DNA of 64,000 bases from an uncultured Erysipelotrichaceae bacterium (GCA_902787955.1 CADAIJ010000007.1:1-64000); one strand, 5' to 3'. Positions 36,050-48,144 are shown, counted from the stretch's first letter. Notes: generated by a model from the letters alone, not told the origin. Numbers and translations: made by a program.

Positions 36050-37543
36050 TTATTTTTTAATGAATGATATAGTGGCTTTATTATCTTTAATTGATTCAAT
36101 CACGAATGTATAGCCTAAATCACTACCATCATGGAATTTAAAATCCTGATAAGTAGTTATTCCAAAGCTATCTCCTTCATAGAATAAAGTCTCATTCGTG
36201 GCACTTCCTCCATTTAAAAAGCTAGTAACTCCATCTTTTGGCATTAATTCATATAATGGATATTTAGTAAATTCACTTGTATTTCTAACAGTGTTTGAGT
36301 GCGCTAAACCGATGCGATAAGTTGATTTTGAATAGCCACCACTAGAAACATAACTAACAGGTCTAGTTTTATTTTCAAAGAACGCCGCTCTTGCATCGAC
36401 ATGGTAAACTTTGATACCTATTTTATCCATTAATTTAGCGTTACTTTGTGGGTGATCGACATCGAACTTATTTAATTTAGTTGGAGAATATAGCTCTAAA
36501 AGAAGATATTCATCCATCGCAGTTTTATTCCAATTATCTTTAATTAAGACTAAATCTCCACTACTTTCAAAATCACTAATCGTTATTCTTCCTGTGTCTT
36601 TAATAACGTATGGTCTAGTCCAATTTAATGACATCTTCGAATAGCCTGTTTCATCTCCAATTGAATAATCCATCATATCAACGTGTCCAGTTGGAGAATA
36701 TTGTCCGTTTTCGGCGTAATAATCTAGTAAACCAAGTAAATGCCCAGTTTCATGAATTAAAGTGTGAGAATCTGGTTCGTTATAAAGATTTAAATTAAGC
36801 ATTGAAAATGAAGTCCAAGCGCATAATCCACCTGAATTAAAAGTGTAGGCCCATAAAGCAGAGTTAGAGACATCATCTCCTGTAACGTTAGGAGCGCTAT
36901 AAACTAAATAGAGGGGAACTCCTAGGTTTTCTACTCCATTTACATAGTAAGAAGAAATATCATTATAGTTTTCTTTATACCATTTAAGTGCAGCATTATA
37001 GATATTTAAAACGATTGATTTACCTGTGGATGGTTTAGAAAGTTCTTCATAAGAAACTGGGCATCTAAACCAATTAGTGACTTTCCCATCAATCTTAAGT
37101 TTTCCATAGCTAGATTTATCGAAAAATGAGGCAACTGATTCATATTGGTTAACGGAATTATCTCCAAAGAAGGCATTCTGGATGATAGTTTTAGATAAAG
37201 CGCAACCATGGCCAAGTTTTTCACAAGAATAATCATCAAAATCCACTGGCACCACTATCATTTTAGAAATACCAGTTGTATTCATCATTTTTAAATAGTT
37301 AGTTGTGCGATACATTGAAGCGTATGAATCGATACTTTCAGTTTCTCCCTTATCATTAAGATAAGTAAGTGGATTATAGTCACCTAATTTATAATAATTT
37401 TCAGTTTCAATAGCTTCATGAGTGTCACTATCAACTTCATTATATGTGTATCTTGAAAAGGCTATCTCTTTCACTCCACAAGAAGAGAGTAAAAGGATAG
37501 AAGTTACTCCTAAAGAAATAGTCTTAAACATTTGTTTTAACAT
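36050..37543 (-). CDS. M6-type (immune inhibitor A-like) metalloprotease lipoprotein
   Basis: This 497-residue surface protease has a lipoprotein signal peptide ending LSSC (Cys22). The zinc site is HETGHLLGLLD with His264, Glu265 and His268, and the Met-turn-like segment VDMMDYSIGD follows, as in metzincin-like M6 peptidases. The start at 37543 is fixed by a strong promoter whose -10 box ends nine bases before it, leaving a leader of about three bases; the longer frame from 37594 would start upstream of that promoter. It is paralogous to the next gene upstream. Such enzymes cut host or diet proteins in other bacteria; the substrate here is unknown. Confidence 0.9.
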   Translation of the reverse strand: MLKQMFKTISLGVTSILLLSSCGVKEIAFSRYTYNEVDSDTHEAIETENYYKLGDYNPLTYLNDKGETESIDSYASMYRTTNYLKMMNTTGISKMIVVPVDFDDYSCEKLGHGCALSKTIIQNAFFGDNSVNQYESVASFFDKSSYGKLKIDGKVTNWFRCPVSYEELSKPSTGKSIVLNIYNAALKWYKENYNDISSYYVNGVENLGVPLYLVYSAPNVTGDDVSNSALWAYTFNSGGLCAWTSFSMLNLNLYNEPDSHTLIHETGHLLGLLDYYAENGQYSPTGHVDMMDYSIGDETGYSKMSLNWTRPYVIKDTGRITISDFESSGDLVLIKDNWNKTAMDEYLLLELYSPTKLNKFDVDHPQSNAKLMDKIGIKVYHVDARAAFFENKTRPVSYVSSGGYSKSTYRIGLAHSNTVRNTSEFTKYPLYELMPKDGVTSFLNGGSATNETLFYEGDSFGITTYQDFKFHDGSDLGYTFVIESIKDNKATISFIKK

Positions 37544-37552
37544 ATTAGAGCA

Positions 37553-37581
37553 ATTATAAAGACTTTTCGTTCTTATATCAA
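37553..37581 (-). promoter_or_regulatory. Promoter of the first M6 protease gene (leaderless)
   Basis: The minus strand shows TTGATA (37581-37576), a 17-base spacer and TATAAT (37558-37553), nine bases before the ATG. Confidence 0.75.
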
Positions 37582-37593
37582 TAAACGCGCACA

Positions 37594-37618
37594 TAAAAAG
37601 CCCATCCGAAGATGAGCT
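37594..37618 (-). terminator. Terminator of the second M6 protease gene
   Basis: The minus strand has AGCTCATC-TTCG-GATGGGCT followed by TTTT, 19 bases after the stop. It separates the two paralogues. Confidence 0.85.
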
Positions 37619-37637
37619 AATTATCTAATAAACTTAA

Positions 37638-39320
37638 TTAAGCTTTATAGAAGGTAATGGTTGCAGAATCAGCACTTAAAGATTCAATAACCATCTTGTA
37701 ACCCCAGGCTTTGCCACTATTCATGGTGAAGTCACGATAGTTGTCGGTATCATTTAAGACATCGCCAACATGCCATAATGTTTCATCATCAATAATTTGT
37801 TTTTGTGAACCTTGGTTACTGTTCATAAAGTAGAGTAAGTTGAAGCCATTAACGGTTCTACTTCCAGTATTGGAAGCTGCAACTTGAACATAGCTACTTT
37901 GAGCAGTAGAAACGATTTGGTCAGTATAACTGACAAAGTCTAACTTAGAACCGCCTGTCCAGTTGAATAAACCTAAACGGGAGTCAACGTGCCAAACCTT
38001 AAGACCTGGTTTTTGTGGACATAATGGATAGTTACCAGCGTATTTTTGTTTGGAGTCGAATTCGTTAACACCAGTTGGGGTATAGAGTTCAACGGCAATG
38101 TATTCAGTATTGAAGGTGTTTCCATATTTTGGATTATCTTCGAAGTAACCACGATATGGGATCATGATGCAATCACCAGTATCAGTGAATGATCTAACTG
38201 TAACTTGAGTTGGGCCAGTAACAACGATTGGATCAACCCAGCCATATAATGATTTGGAATAAGAGTTATGATCACCAACGTTATGGTCCATCATATCAAC
38301 ACTGTGAGCTGGGCTTGTCTTATAGTCATAGTCGTAATAGTCTGGTAAACCCATACCGTGACCAGTTTCGTGAATGATTGTGTGAGCATCAACTTTAGCG
38401 ACGCCGTTAGAGATTTCTTTACATGTCCAAGCACGATGCTTACCGTTTTCATAAACGCCACCTTCGACCATGGTGTAATAAGATTGCCATGCCCATTTAC
38501 CTAATTCAGGTTTTTGTTTATTACCATTATTGCTAACACCACCACAATAGGCCCAGAATTTTTCATTGTCGATTGGGACATCTTCGCCTTTTTCATTGGT
38601 GTATGTAGCATAGAATGGAGCACTATAGACCATTTCGATAATATCGATGACACCATCTTTATCAGAATCGAAGTATTGAAGGAATTCGGTTCCGCTATTG
38701 AACATATAAGAACCATCTTCTTTTAAGAATTCATGATACTTTTTAAGTCTTTCGTTAGTGTAATAAGAAAGAATTGTAGAAGCTGTCGCCGCAGCAGATG
38801 TTCCATCTGCCCATTGTTTAGCGGTACACCATTCCATAGTCTCAAAGTTGGTATAAGCTTTGAACCAGTTAGCAACAAGACCATTGAAGTTTTGTTTGCC
38901 ATAAGAAGCTTCCTTATAATAGCTACTTAACGAATGCCAATAAGTTTCTTCTGGTTTACCGAAATAACACTTACGAATATCTTCTTTTGAATCTTCTCTA
39001 GAACGACCAGTACCGACTTCATCGCCAGTATGTTTCTTAGCTTTTTTGCCGCTTGTTTCGGAGTTATAGTATTTACCAATTTCATCAGCAGGATAATCAG
39101 AGAATTCGACAGGAACGATTAACGCTCTTGTGTTACCTTTAGATGGGCAGAAATGTCCAGCTTTTTCACCTTTAACGATTACGTCAAATAAAGTGTTAAC
39201 TTCTGCTTCATCATGGAATTTTCTTTGATTGTTTGGAGATGGGGAATCGTTGGAGCAAGCTGCAACGCCAAAAACCATAGGAACTACACCAAGAAGATAA
39301 AGAAATTTTTTATTTTTCAT
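37638..39320 (-). CDS. M6-type (immune inhibitor A-like) metalloprotease lipoprotein (paralogue)
   Basis: This 560-residue surface protease has a signal peptide ending VAAC (Cys22) and a charged linker (SNDSPSPNNQRKF). The zinc site is HETGHGMGLPDYYDYD with His317, Glu318 and His321, and the Met-turn-like segment VDMMDHNVGD follows. A calcium-type acidic loop, FDSDKDGVIDIIEMVYS, lies upstream of the active site. It shares order and spacing of motifs with its neighbour but is about 60 residues longer. AGGAGG precedes the ATG and a standard promoter (39353-39380) gives a normal leader, unlike the leaderless neighbour. Confidence 0.92.
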   Translation of the reverse strand: MKNKKFLYLLGVVPMVFGVAACSNDSPSPNNQRKFHDEAEVNTLFDVIVKGEKAGHFCPSKGNTRALIVPVEFSDYPADEIGKYYNSETSGKKAKKHTGDEVGTGRSREDSKEDIRKCYFGKPEETYWHSLSSYYKEASYGKQNFNGLVANWFKAYTNFETMEWCTAKQWADGTSAAATASTILSYYTNERLKKYHEFLKEDGSYMFNSGTEFLQYFDSDKDGVIDIIEMVYSAPFYATYTNEKGEDVPIDNEKFWAYCGGVSNNGNKQKPELGKWAWQSYYTMVEGGVYENGKHRAWTCKEISNGVAKVDAHTIIHETGHGMGLPDYYDYDYKTSPAHSVDMMDHNVGDHNSYSKSLYGWVDPIVVTGPTQVTVRSFTDTGDCIMIPYRGYFEDNPKYGNTFNTEYIAVELYTPTGVNEFDSKQKYAGNYPLCPQKPGLKVWHVDSRLGLFNWTGGSKLDFVSYTDQIVSTAQSSYVQVAASNTGSRTVNGFNLLYFMNSNQGSQKQIIDDETLWHVGDVLNDTDNYRDFTMNSGKAWGYKMVIESLSADSATITFYKA

Positions 39321-39352
39321 AAAAATAATCCTCCTATTGTGAAATTATTTGA

Positions 39353-39380
39353 ATTATACCAAAGGAAAAGACATAAGCAA
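39353..39380 (-). promoter_or_regulatory. Promoter of the second M6 protease gene
   Basis: The minus strand shows TTGCTT (39380-39375), a 16-base spacer and TATAAT (39358-39353). Confidence 0.7.
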
Positions 39381-39440
39381 GTGAAAATATTTACAAAAAT
39401 AATGTAAATGCTTTCTTTTATTTTCAAATTTGTAGAAAAC

Positions 39441-39492
39441 CCTATAAGAAATCCCCTATTTGAGACAATTTGTCCCAAAGAGTTGGTTTCTG
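39441..39492 (-). repeat. Palindromic terminator repeat, copy E
   Basis: The minus strand contains ACTCTTTGGGACAAATTG followed by TCTCAAA and then GGGATTTCTTATAGG: the family core with both inner arms and the conserved CTTATAGG flank. The outer stem is degraded. It follows the rpoC terminator. Confidence 0.7.
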
Positions 39493-39503
39493 CGTTTTTC
39501 AAG

Positions 39504-39534
39504 AAAAAAAGGCCCAAAGCACAAGCTTTAGGCC
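39504..39534 (-). terminator. Terminator of the rpoBC operon
   Basis: The minus strand has GGCCTAAAGC-TTGT-GCTTTGGGCC followed by TTTTTTT, 18 bases after rpoC. Confidence 0.85.
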
Positions 39535-39551
39535 ATAAATTATATTAATTC

Positions 39552-42500
39552 TTATTCGCCTTCAATTGGACGATCGTAAGTTTCAATATATTGTTGTTTA
39601 ACCGATTTCATCTTCTTAGCAACGGAGAATTCTTCGCTTGGTTCATCGAAGACGTTGTTATTTGGATTACCCGCTCCTGCTGGAATGAGTTTACCAGTAA
39701 TAACGTTTTCTTTTAAGCCATGGAGAGTATCTTCTTTACCTTTGATAGCAGCATCGGTAAGAACACGTGTTGTTTCTTGGAAGGAAGCAGCAGATAAGAA
39801 TGAACGAGATTCAAGAGCAGCTTTGGTGATACCAAGGATGAGTGGACGAACCACTGCTGGTTTACCACCATTGAATAATTGCTCTTCGTTAGCTTCAGTA
39901 AATGTTTCGACATCGACTCTAGTACCTGGAATGAGGTTTGTATCACCTTTATCGATAACGATAACTTTACGGAGCATTTGACGAATGATGACTTCTAAGT
40001 GTTTATCTGAAATAGAGATACCTTGAGAAGCATAAACGTTATGAATTTCGTTGATAAGATAGTTCTTAACTCTAGTATCATCACTAACTTCGAGTAATTT
40101 CTTAGGAGAAATTGAACCTTCAGTAAGTTTATCCCCTGGTTCAACATGGGTGCCTTTTGTGACCGCCATATGAGCGCCAAAGTTAGAAACATATTCTCTT
40201 TCTTCTAAGTCGTTACGGACTTTGATTGTGAAGCGAGAGTTGTGTTCTTCAACAAGAGTAACTTCACCACTGATTTCAGAGATGAGAGCTTCATTTTTAG
40301 GATTACGAGCTTCGACGAGTTCTTGAACACGTGGAAGACCCATAGTAATATCGCCACCAGCAACACCACCAGTGTGGAATGTTCTCATGGTTAATTGAGT
40401 ACCTGGTTCACCAACGGATTGAGCCGCCATAATACCGACAGCTTCACCGACTTTAACAAGTTCACCAGTTGCGAGGTTGACACCATAACAATGGACACAG
40501 ACACCGTCTTTAGTTTCACAACCAAATAAGGATCTGATTTCAACTTCTTTAATACCAGCGGCAACGATTTCTTCTGCTTTTGCTCTAGTAATTAAAGTAT
40601 TAGCAGCAGCGAGAACTTCGCCAGTTTCTGGGTGGATAACGTCTCTCATGACGAATCTACCAATTAATCTATCGCGGAGTTTGACGAGTGGTTCTTTGAC
40701 CTTTTCATCATTAGATTTAATATCTCTAACGATAAAGCCATGGTCAGTACCACAATCTTCTTCTCTAACGACAACGTCTTGGCTGACGTCAACAAGACGA
40801 CGAGTTAAGTAACCTGAGTCAGCAGTCTTTAAGGCTGTATCAGCACCACCCTTACGGGCACCGTGAGTAGCAATAAAGAACTCAGAAACGGTCATACCTT
40901 CACGGAAACAAGATTTAATTGGGATTTCAATTGTTTCACCACGTGGGTTAGCCATAAGACCTCTCATACCTGATAACTGAGAAATGTTACTCATGGAACC
41001 ACGAGCACCAGAATCAGACATCATGAAGATTGGGTTACGGACATCTTTAGAGAATTGTTCAGTAAGTTTTGTGACAGCTTCCTTATTAGCTTTAGACCAG
41101 ACATCAACAACTTGGTTATGATGTTCTTCATCAGTGAGAAGACCTTTATCAAACATTTTGTTGATCTTAGCAACTTTAGCATCAGCATCAGCGATAATTT
41201 CGCCTTTACCTTTAAGAAGTGGGACATCGCTTAAGGCAATTGTGAAGCCCGCGATTGTGGAATATTTAAATCCTTGGTCTTTCATCTTGTCGAGAACTGC
41301 GGAAGTTTTACTTCTACCATAACGGGTATAAACTTCGTTAATGATAATTTCGAGTTCTTTCTTAGTGAATGGACGATTAAGTGGACGAGAAGCAATAGCT
41401 TCTTTAATATCGGTTCCCATTGGTACGAAGTTAGAAATTAAATCGTGCTTGAGGTTTTCCGTATTCTTTTTAGCGTCTAAGACGTTAAGATATGGGAAAT
41501 CTGCTGGGAAAATTAAGTTAAAGATGACTTTACCAACTGTAGTTAATAAATAAGAATTATTCATTTCTTCAGTGAAGCCAGTCTTCTTTAAAGCTTTACC
41601 GATGATAGCGATTCTAGTATGTAAATGAATTTGTTTGGTTTGATAAGCTAAGATAACTTCGTCAACATTTCTGAAGACTTTACCTTCAGCGTTACCATAT
41701 TGTTCAAATAATTCATATTCTTCAAGATCGCCTTTATTTTTTCTACGTTCAGCACGGTCAAGTAAGTTCTTCTTTGTTTCTTCTAAGGTTAAATAGTAGT
41801 TACCAATAACCATGTCTTGAGATGGAGTAACGATTGGTTTTCCATCTTTTGGACCAAGAATGTTATTAGAAGCAAGCATAAGTTCGAGAACTTCTTGTTG
41901 AGCTGCACGAGAAAGTGGAACGTGGACCGCCATTTGGTCACCATCGAAGTCAGCGTTAAATCCAGTACAAACAAGTGGGTGTAAACGAATTGCACGTCCA
42001 TCAACAAGTTTTGGTTGGAACGCTTGAATACCTAAACGGTGAAGAGTTGGCGCACGGTTAAGTAAGACTGGGTGATCGGAGATGATTTCTTCGATAATAT
42101 CGAAGACAACTGGATCATATTGGTCGATAATCTTATCCGCGGCTTTATGAGCGGTAACGTATCCTCTTTTGATTAAGAGGTTTGCGATGTATGGGCGTAA
42201 TAATTGAATAGCCATTTCGCGTGGCAAACCACATTGATACATCTTAAGATCTGGTCCAACCGCGATAACGGAACGACCGGAGTAGTCAACACGTTTACCG
42301 AGTAAGTTTTGTCTAAATCTACCTTGTTTACCTTTAAGGGAAGAAGATAAAGATTTAAGAGCACGACCGCCGGCACCTTGAACAGGTTTATTACGACGAC
42401 CATTATCGATTAAAGCATCAACCGCTTCTTGAAGCATACGGCAGCCATTCATAATGATGACTTTTGGTGCTTTAAGTTCAATTAATTTTTTAAGTCTGTT

Positions 42501-43427
42501 ATTACGAGTAATAACACGACGATATAAGTCGTTTAAGTCACTAGCAGCGAAACGACCACCGTCAAGTTGAAGCATTGGACGGAGATCTGGTGGAATTACT
42601 GGAATTACATCAAGAACCATCCATTCTGGCTTATTGTCACTATTTCTAAAGGCTTGGACAACTTCTAAGCGTTTAATGAGTTTAGTGCGTTTTTGACCAG
42701 TAGCATCAACGAGTTCTTTGTTAATCTTTTCAAAATCGCCTTCTAAGTCGACTTCTTTAAGTAAACGTTTAATAGCGGCAGCACCTTCACCAAATTCCGC
42801 ACCAGTATAATTGCTAATGAATTTAGAAACAGTAGCAAAGTCGAATGCTTCTTCTGGATTAGCCATATCGCTAATTAAAGCGTTAGCTCTTTCGAAATCG
42901 GCACTTTCAGGATCGATTGTGCTTAAGATTTCTTGAATGACAGAGGTAAATTCTACTCTAGCGGTCTTTTCATCTAAATATTCACGATATTTTAAGATCT
43001 TGGATGTACCTGGATTTAAACAGATGTGAGCGACGAAATAGACGACTTCTTCAAGTTGTTTTGGGGAAATATCAAGAATTAAACCGATTCTAGATGGGAT
43101 ACCTTTAAGATACCAAATGTGGGTACATGGGGAAACGAGTTCGATATGACCCATGCGTTCTCTACGTACTTCTTTAGAAATAACTTCGACACCGCACTTT
43201 TCACATTTAACACCAGCGAAACGGATCTTTTTATATTTTCCACAATGACATTCGTAATCTTTAGCAGGACCAAAGATTCTTTCACAGAATAAACCATCCA
43301 TTTCTGGTTTTTGGCTACGGTAGTTGATTGTTTCAGCTTTAGTAACTTCACCATAGGATTGTTCACGAATGCGTTCTGGGGAGGCAAGTCCCACTTTAAT
43401 AGCGGATAAATTATTTACATCAAACAT
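39552..43427 (-). CDS. rpoC: RNA polymerase beta' subunit
   Basis: This 1291-residue protein has the N-terminal zinc site CHC...CEKC, the rudder/lid region, the catalytic [12 protein letters not shown], the trigger-loop region ([15 protein letters not shown]) and the second zinc site CGTDHG ... [13 protein letters not shown]. It is full length for Firmicutes-type beta' and lacks large insertions. AAGGAGG precedes the ATG. It follows rpoB by 15 bases and ends with a terminator and repeat E. Confidence 0.99.
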   Translation of the reverse strand: MFDVNNLSAIKVGLASPERIREQSYGEVTKAETINYRSQKPEMDGLFCERIFGPAKDYECHCGKYKKIRFAGVKCEKCGVEVISKEVRRERMGHIELVSPCTHIWYLKGIPSRIGLILDISPKQLEEVVYFVAHICLNPGTSKILKYREYLDEKTARVEFTSVIQEILSTIDPESADFERANALISDMANPEEAFDFATVSKFISNYTGAEFGEGAAAIKRLLKEVDLEGDFEKINKELVDATGQKRTKLIKRLEVVQAFRNSDNKPEWMVLDVIPVIPPDLRPMLQLDGGRFAASDLNDLYRRVITRNNRLKKLIELKAPKVIIMNGCRMLQEAVDALIDNGRRNKPVQGAGGRALKSLSSSLKGKQGRFRQNLLGKRVDYSGRSVIAVGPDLKMYQCGLPREMAIQLLRPYIANLLIKRGYVTAHKAADKIIDQYDPVVFDIIEEIISDHPVLLNRAPTLHRLGIQAFQPKLVDGRAIRLHPLVCTGFNADFDGDQMAVHVPLSRAAQQEVLELMLASNNILGPKDGKPIVTPSQDMVIGNYYLTLEETKKNLLDRAERRKNKGDLEEYELFEQYGNAEGKVFRNVDEVILAYQTKQIHLHTRIAIIGKALKKTGFTEEMNNSYLLTTVGKVIFNLIFPADFPYLNVLDAKKNTENLKHDLISNFVPMGTDIKEAIASRPLNRPFTKKELEIIINEVYTRYGRSKTSAVLDKMKDQGFKYSTIAGFTIALSDVPLLKGKGEIIADADAKVAKINKMFDKGLLTDEEHHNQVVDVWSKANKEAVTKLTEQFSKDVRNPIFMMSDSGARGSMSNISQLSGMRGLMANPRGETIEIPIKSCFREGMTVSEFFIATHGARKGGADTALKTADSGYLTRRLVDVSQDVVVREEDCGTDHGFIVRDIKSNDEKVKEPLVKLRDRLIGRFVMRDVIHPETGEVLAAANTLITRAKAEEIVAAGIKEVEIRSLFGCETKDGVCVHCYGVNLATGELVKVGEAVGIMAAQSVGEPGTQLTMRTFHTGGVAGGDITMGLPRVQELVEARNPKNEALISEISGEVTLVEEHNSRFTIKVRNDLEEREYVSNFGAHMAVTKGTHVEPGDKLTEGSISPKKLLEVSDDTRVKNYLINEIHNVYASQGISISDKHLEVIIRQMLRKVIVIDKGDTNLIPGTRVDVETFTEANEEQLFNGGKPAVVRPLILGITKAALESRSFLSAASFQETTRVLTDAAIKGKEDTLHGLKENVITGKLIPAGAGNPNNNVFDEPSEEFSVAKKMKSVKQQYIETYDRPIEGE

Positions 43428-43442
43428 AAACCTTTGACCTCC

Positions 43443-46400
43443 TTATTTTAAGAATTCTGCAATTTGTTCGGCGATATCATCAGCGGCACTACCTAAGATT
43501 TCAGGAGTGCTTCTTTCTTCAGATGCACCGGTAAGTTTACGGATAGCAGAATTAATCTTTCTTTCTTCTTGTTGAGCTTCACGAGCAAGAGCATCAGTGT
43601 CGATAACATTATGATTCTTATCATAGAGTTTGACATCTAAGCAGAGAGCATCAAGTTCTTTGACAAGAACTTTGAAGGCTTCTGGAATGCCTGGTTTTGG
43701 AAGTTCATTACCTTTGATGATAGCTTCGTAGGTTTTTCTTCTACCAACGCGGTCATCGGATTTAATGGTGAGGATTTCTTGTAAGGTGTTGGCAGCGCCA
43801 TAAGCTTCAAGAGCCCAGACTTCCATTTCACCGAATCTTTGGCCACCGTTTTGAGCTTTACCACCAAGTGGTTGTTGTGTAACAAGAGAATATGGACCTG
43901 TCGCACGGGCGTGTAACTTATCATCGACCATGTGGACAAGTTTAATCATATACATAACACCGACGGAGATTCTTTCATCGAATCTTTCACCAGTACGACC
44001 ATCGTAAAGGACAGTCTTACCGTCTTCGTCAATGCCGGCTTGCTTCATTAAATCAAAGATTTCTTCATTAGAGATACCATCGAAAACTGGGGTGGCAATC
44101 TTTAATCCGAGTTTCTTACAAGCAAGACCTAAGTGAATTTCTAAGATTTGACCGATGTTCATACGAGATGGAACGCCGAGTGGGTTGAGCATAATGTCAA
44201 CTGGTGTACCATCAGCAAGGAATGGCATATCTTCTTCTGGAAGAATACGGGAGATAACACCCTTATTACCATGTCGACCGGACATCTTATCACCTTCACT
44301 GATTTTACGTTTTTGGACAACGTAAACACGGATAGTTTTCTTAACGCCAGGTGGGAGATCATCACCATTTTCTCTAGAGAAGATCTTAACATCAAGGACG
44401 ATACCTGCACCACCGTGTGGAACACGGAGGGAGCTATCCTTCATGTCTTTGGTCTTTTCATGGAAGATGGCCATGAGGAGTTTTTCTTCTGGGGTTGGTT
44501 CAGACATACCTTTTGGAGTGACTTTACCAACTAAGATATCTCCTTCACGAACTTCACTACCTGGAATGATAATACCGTTTTCATCAAGGAAGGATTTAGC
44601 TTCTTCAGAAGTATTTGGAATATCGCGGGTAATATCTTCAGGTCCGAGCTTAGTTTCGCGGCAGTCGATTTGATATTCTTCAATGTGAATTGAGGTATAT
44701 GTATCGTCTTTAACGAGTCTTTCAGACATGATAACCGCGTCTTCATAGTTATAACCTTCCCAAGTCATGAAGGCGATGGTAACGTTTTGACCTAAAGCAA
44801 GATCACCGTTTTGCATAGCAGGACCATCCGCGAGGATGTCACCTTGCTTAACTTCATCACCAACTTTGACGATGGAAACTTGGTTAATACATGTTCCTTG
44901 GTTACTTCTTTCGAATTTTTGTAATTGATAGATTCTTTCAAGTTTGGCGCCTTCTTTGACGACAATCTTTTGAGAATCGACATATTTAACTGTACCATCA
45001 GCGACAGCGACCACGGCTAAACCAGCGTCTTTTGCAACACGGTATTCGATACCTGTTCCAACAAATGGAGCGTGTGGTTGCAAAAGTGGAAGAGCTTGAC
45101 GTTGCATGTTAGCACCCATAAGAGCACGAGTAGTATCATCGTTCTCTAAGAATGGAATACAAGCAGTCGCGACAGAAACGATTTGTTTTGGAGAAACGTC
45201 GATATAATCGATTAATTCGGCTGGGACAATAACGTTTTCACCATTATGTCTAGCGATGACTTCTTTATCGACGATCTTATGATTTTCATCAACAGTAACG
45301 TTAGCTTGAGCGATATAGTGATCTCTTTCTCCATCAGCGGATAAGTATTCAGTTTTATCGGTAACAATGCCACCTTTTTCAACAATACGATATGGAGTTT
45401 CAATGAAACCATCGTTATTGATTTTAGCGTAGCTAGCTAAGTTATTGATAAGACCAATGTTTTGGCCTTCAGGTGTCTCAATTGGACAAATACGACCATA
45501 GTGAGTTGGGTGAACGTCACGAACCGCTAAAGAGACACGGTCACGAGCAATACCACCTCTACCTAAAGCGGAAATACGACGCTTATTGGTAAGTTCAGAT
45601 AATGGGTTGGTTTGGTCCATGAATTGAGATAATTGTGAACTTGCAAAGAATTCACGGATGGAAGATGTTAATGGTTTGATGTTAATTAAGGATTGGATAG
45701 TAGCACTTTCCATATCGGTAATAGACATCTTTTGTTGAATAGTCTTAGCAGTCTTAGTTAAACCTTCTCTAAAGTTGTTTTGGATAAGTTCACCAACTGG
45801 ACGAATACGTCTATTTCCTAAGTTATCGATATCATCAACTTCACCAATTCCGTCCATGATATTCATTAAATAGGAAAATAGTGCGAGCACGTCACTATAT
45901 GTCATACAGGTGACGGTAGAATTCATATCAGTACCAATTAATTTGGTAACATGGTTCATCTTTTCGTCAGTGTAGACTTTAACAATGTTAACGTGTCCAG
46001 AGAAGACTTGGCTATTTTCGGCATCTTCTTTACCTTTTTGAGCGTTTCTTTCAAGAGCTGCAACTAAGGCAGGATTTGGTTTAATAGAAACAAGGTGAGC
46101 GCCGTTTTCAAAGATTTCTTCATCTTTTAATTTACGAACATCTTCTTTAGATAAATATGTTCCCTTATCGAAGAGCATATCGCCATCAGCAGAGAATAAA
46201 GGTTCGGCTAAGTAGCGGCCTGCTAAACGATCATAGATGCCAAGTTTAGAGTTAATTTTATGACGACCTGGCTTACCAATGTTATAACGACGGTGATCAA
46301 AGAATTGTTGTACAAGATAGTTTGCAACACCATCATCAGTAATTGGTTCGCCTGGTTTTAATTTGCGGAAAATTTCCACTAAAGCATCTTTACTTGTTGC

Positions 46401-47093
46401 GATATTGGCGTCTTTTGAAACAGTTAAGTTCATCATGTCGCCTTTACCATAGAGATCAAAAAGTTGTTTTTCGTCATCAAGACCAACCGCTTTAAGGAAG
46501 ACAGTTGCAGGCATCTTCTTTTGACGGTTGATGCGGACATTAATCATTCCTTTTTGGTCGGTTTCGAATTCTAACCAGGTTCCACGAGCAGGAATTAAAT
46601 CACCTTCGTAGAAGAATTTACCTGTTTTATCTTGTGTTTTAGATAAATAGGCACCTGGAGAACGAACGATTTGGCTTACGATAACACGTTCTGCACCGTT
46701 AATGATAAAAGTACCGGATTCTGTCATAAGTGGAATATCACCCATGAAGACTTCACGTTCTAACATACTCTTTTCATTTGTAGCATTTGCTCTTCTAAGA
46801 ATTAACTTAGCTCTAAGTGGAGCGCTATAGGTGTAATCACGTGCTTTACATTGTAAGTATGTGTATTTTGGTTCTTTGAGTTCAGAGGAAACGTAGTCAA
46901 TGAAATAATCTTCATTGAATGAAGCAATAGGGAAAATTTCTCTAAGAACTTCATCGATTCCATTTTCGAGGAACCACTTGTAAGACTTAGTTTGAATCTC
47001 AACAAGGTTAGGGAGTTCAAGGCTACCAGAAATTTTTGAGAAGTTAATTCTCTCATTTGGTAGTAATGGATAATTTTTGTATGTTTTTGACAT
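43443..47093 (-). CDS. rpoB: RNA polymerase beta subunit (Asn at rifampicin position 526)
   Basis: This 1216-residue protein has the core motifs [51 protein letters not shown] and [13 protein letters not shown]. In the rifampicin pocket the usual THKRR is TNKRR: the residue equal to E. coli His526 is Asn503. The next stretch is [14 protein letters not shown] where most bacteria have LSALGPGG, so E. coli Pro535 is Arg. Asn at 526 is the change linked to natural rifampicin resistance of Mollicutes. AAAGGAG precedes the start. It lies in the standard place after the methyltransferase gene. Confidence 0.99.
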   Translation of the reverse strand: MSKTYKNYPLLPNERINFSKISGSLELPNLVEIQTKSYKWFLENGIDEVLREIFPIASFNEDYFIDYVSSELKEPKYTYLQCKARDYTYSAPLRAKLILRRANATNEKSMLEREVFMGDIPLMTESGTFIINGAERVIVSQIVRSPGAYLSKTQDKTGKFFYEGDLIPARGTWLEFETDQKGMINVRINRQKKMPATVFLKAVGLDDEKQLFDLYGKGDMMNLTVSKDANIATSKDALVEIFRKLKPGEPITDDGVANYLVQQFFDHRRYNIGKPGRHKINSKLGIYDRLAGRYLAEPLFSADGDMLFDKGTYLSKEDVRKLKDEEIFENGAHLVSIKPNPALVAALERNAQKGKEDAENSQVFSGHVNIVKVYTDEKMNHVTKLIGTDMNSTVTCMTYSDVLALFSYLMNIMDGIGEVDDIDNLGNRRIRPVGELIQNNFREGLTKTAKTIQQKMSITDMESATIQSLINIKPLTSSIREFFASSQLSQFMDQTNPLSELTNKRRISALGRGGIARDRVSLAVRDVHPTHYGRICPIETPEGQNIGLINNLASYAKINNDGFIETPYRIVEKGGIVTDKTEYLSADGERDHYIAQANVTVDENHKIVDKEVIARHNGENVIVPAELIDYIDVSPKQIVSVATACIPFLENDDTTRALMGANMQRQALPLLQPHAPFVGTGIEYRVAKDAGLAVVAVADGTVKYVDSQKIVVKEGAKLERIYQLQKFERSNQGTCINQVSIVKVGDEVKQGDILADGPAMQNGDLALGQNVTIAFMTWEGYNYEDAVIMSERLVKDDTYTSIHIEEYQIDCRETKLGPEDITRDIPNTSEEAKSFLDENGIIIPGSEVREGDILVGKVTPKGMSEPTPEEKLLMAIFHEKTKDMKDSSLRVPHGGAGIVLDVKIFSRENGDDLPPGVKKTIRVYVVQKRKISEGDKMSGRHGNKGVISRILPEEDMPFLADGTPVDIMLNPLGVPSRMNIGQILEIHLGLACKKLGLKIATPVFDGISNEEIFDLMKQAGIDEDGKTVLYDGRTGERFDERISVGVMYMIKLVHMVDDKLHARATGPYSLVTQQPLGGKAQNGGQRFGEMEVWALEAYGAANTLQEILTIKSDDRVGRRKTYEAIIKGNELPKPGIPEAFKVLVKELDALCLDVKLYDKNHNVIDTDALAREAQQEERKINSAIRKLTGASEERSTPEILGSAADDIAEQIAEFLK

Positions 47094-47111
47094 GTAATGG
47101 CTCCTTTGTAA

Positions 47112-47717
47112 TTAATTCACTTTCTTAACCGCTTTTAGAACGAGATAACCTTTGTGTTTAGCGATTATTTCGCAGTTCCCATAAAGTGTTTCAATGTAAG
47201 CTTTGGCGCTTAAGGCACCCTGGGCTTTCCTAATAACGATATAAAGTGAACCGCCATCAATTAAATGATCTCTCGCTCCGTTATAGATCTCGTAAGTAAC
47301 TTTCTTACCAGCTCTAATCGGAGGATTGCTCACAATTGAATCATATAATCCTTCAATCTTATTATAGATGTCACTTTGAAGGCAGGTGACTCGATGGTCT
47401 AAGTTGAGCAATCGCGCATTCTTTTCACATAATGCTAGAGCGCGCGTATTGACATCGGAACAAGTTACGTTCAGTGATGGGGTTAGTTTAGCCAATGTTA
47501 GACCGATTGGACCATAACCACATCCGATGTCGAGGATGTTTTTTCCTAGATTAGATTTAAGGAGAGTTTCTATAAAAAATTCACTCCCCAGATCTAATCT
47601 ATCTTTGGAAAAAACACCGTTATCCACCTTAAGTGAGAAGGATATCCCATTCACCAAATAACTAATTTCTCGTTCGTTAGAAGATACTTTATCGTCGTTA
47701 ATGAAGTAATGAGACAT
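47112..47717 (-). CDS. Class I SAM methyltransferase, RsmC-like
   Basis: This 201-residue SAM-dependent methyltransferase has motif I ILDIGCGYGPIGLTLA and the catalytic NPPIRAGK (the NPPxR form typical of RsmC, which methylates G1207 of 16S rRNA). It is only the catalytic half of E. coli RsmC, as in the Firmicutes YbxB group. Its place between rplL and rpoB is the conserved YbxB place. AAGGAAAAG lies before the ATG. Confidence 0.9.
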   Translation of the reverse strand: MSHYFINDDKVSSNEREISYLVNGISFSLKVDNGVFSKDRLDLGSEFFIETLLKSNLGKNILDIGCGYGPIGLTLAKLTPSLNVTCSDVNTRALALCEKNARLLNLDHRVTCLQSDIYNKIEGLYDSIVSNPPIRAGKKVTYEIYNGARDHLIDGGSLYIVIRKAQGALSAKAYIETLYGNCEIIAKHKGYLVLKAVKKVN

Positions 47718-47766
47718 CGCTTTTCCTTAAGTGTTAGATATTTTTCAAAAGTAAATTGAAGGGAAA

Positions 47767-48144
47767 TTATTTAATTTCGACTTCAGCACCAGCAGCAACA
47801 AGAGCTTTCTTGTGTTCTTCTGCTTCGACTGGTGAAATGTGTTCTTTGATGTTGCTTGGAACAGCGTCAACGAGCTTCTTAGCATCCATTAAGCCTAAGC
47901 CAGTGATAGCTTGGACAGCTTTGATGACGGCGACTTTGGAAGCGCCAACAGCTTTTAAAACTAAGTTGACATCAGCTGGGCCGGCTGGAGCTTCTTCTTC
48001 AGCTGGAGCAGCGGCTGCGACTGCAACTGGAGCAGCAGCGGTAACACCAAATTCTTCTTCAACAGCCTTGACTAATTCATTTAATTCAAGAACTGACATT
48101 TCTTTTAATGAAGCGATAATTTCTTCTTTAGTTAACTTTGCCAT
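47767..48144 (-). CDS. rplL: Ribosomal protein L7/L12
   Basis: This 125-residue stalk protein that recruits translation factors has an N-terminal dimerisation helix, an Ala/Pro-rich hinge ([17 protein letters not shown]) and the C-terminal domain with [18 protein letters not shown] precedes the ATG. It is co-transcribed with rplJ. Confidence 0.99.
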   Translation of the reverse strand: MAKLTKEEIIASLKEMSVLELNELVKAVEEEFGVTAAAPVAVAAAAPAEEEAPAGPADVNLVLKAVGASKVAVIKAVQAITGLGLMDAKKLVDAVPSNIKEHISPVEAEEHKKALVAAGAEVEIK

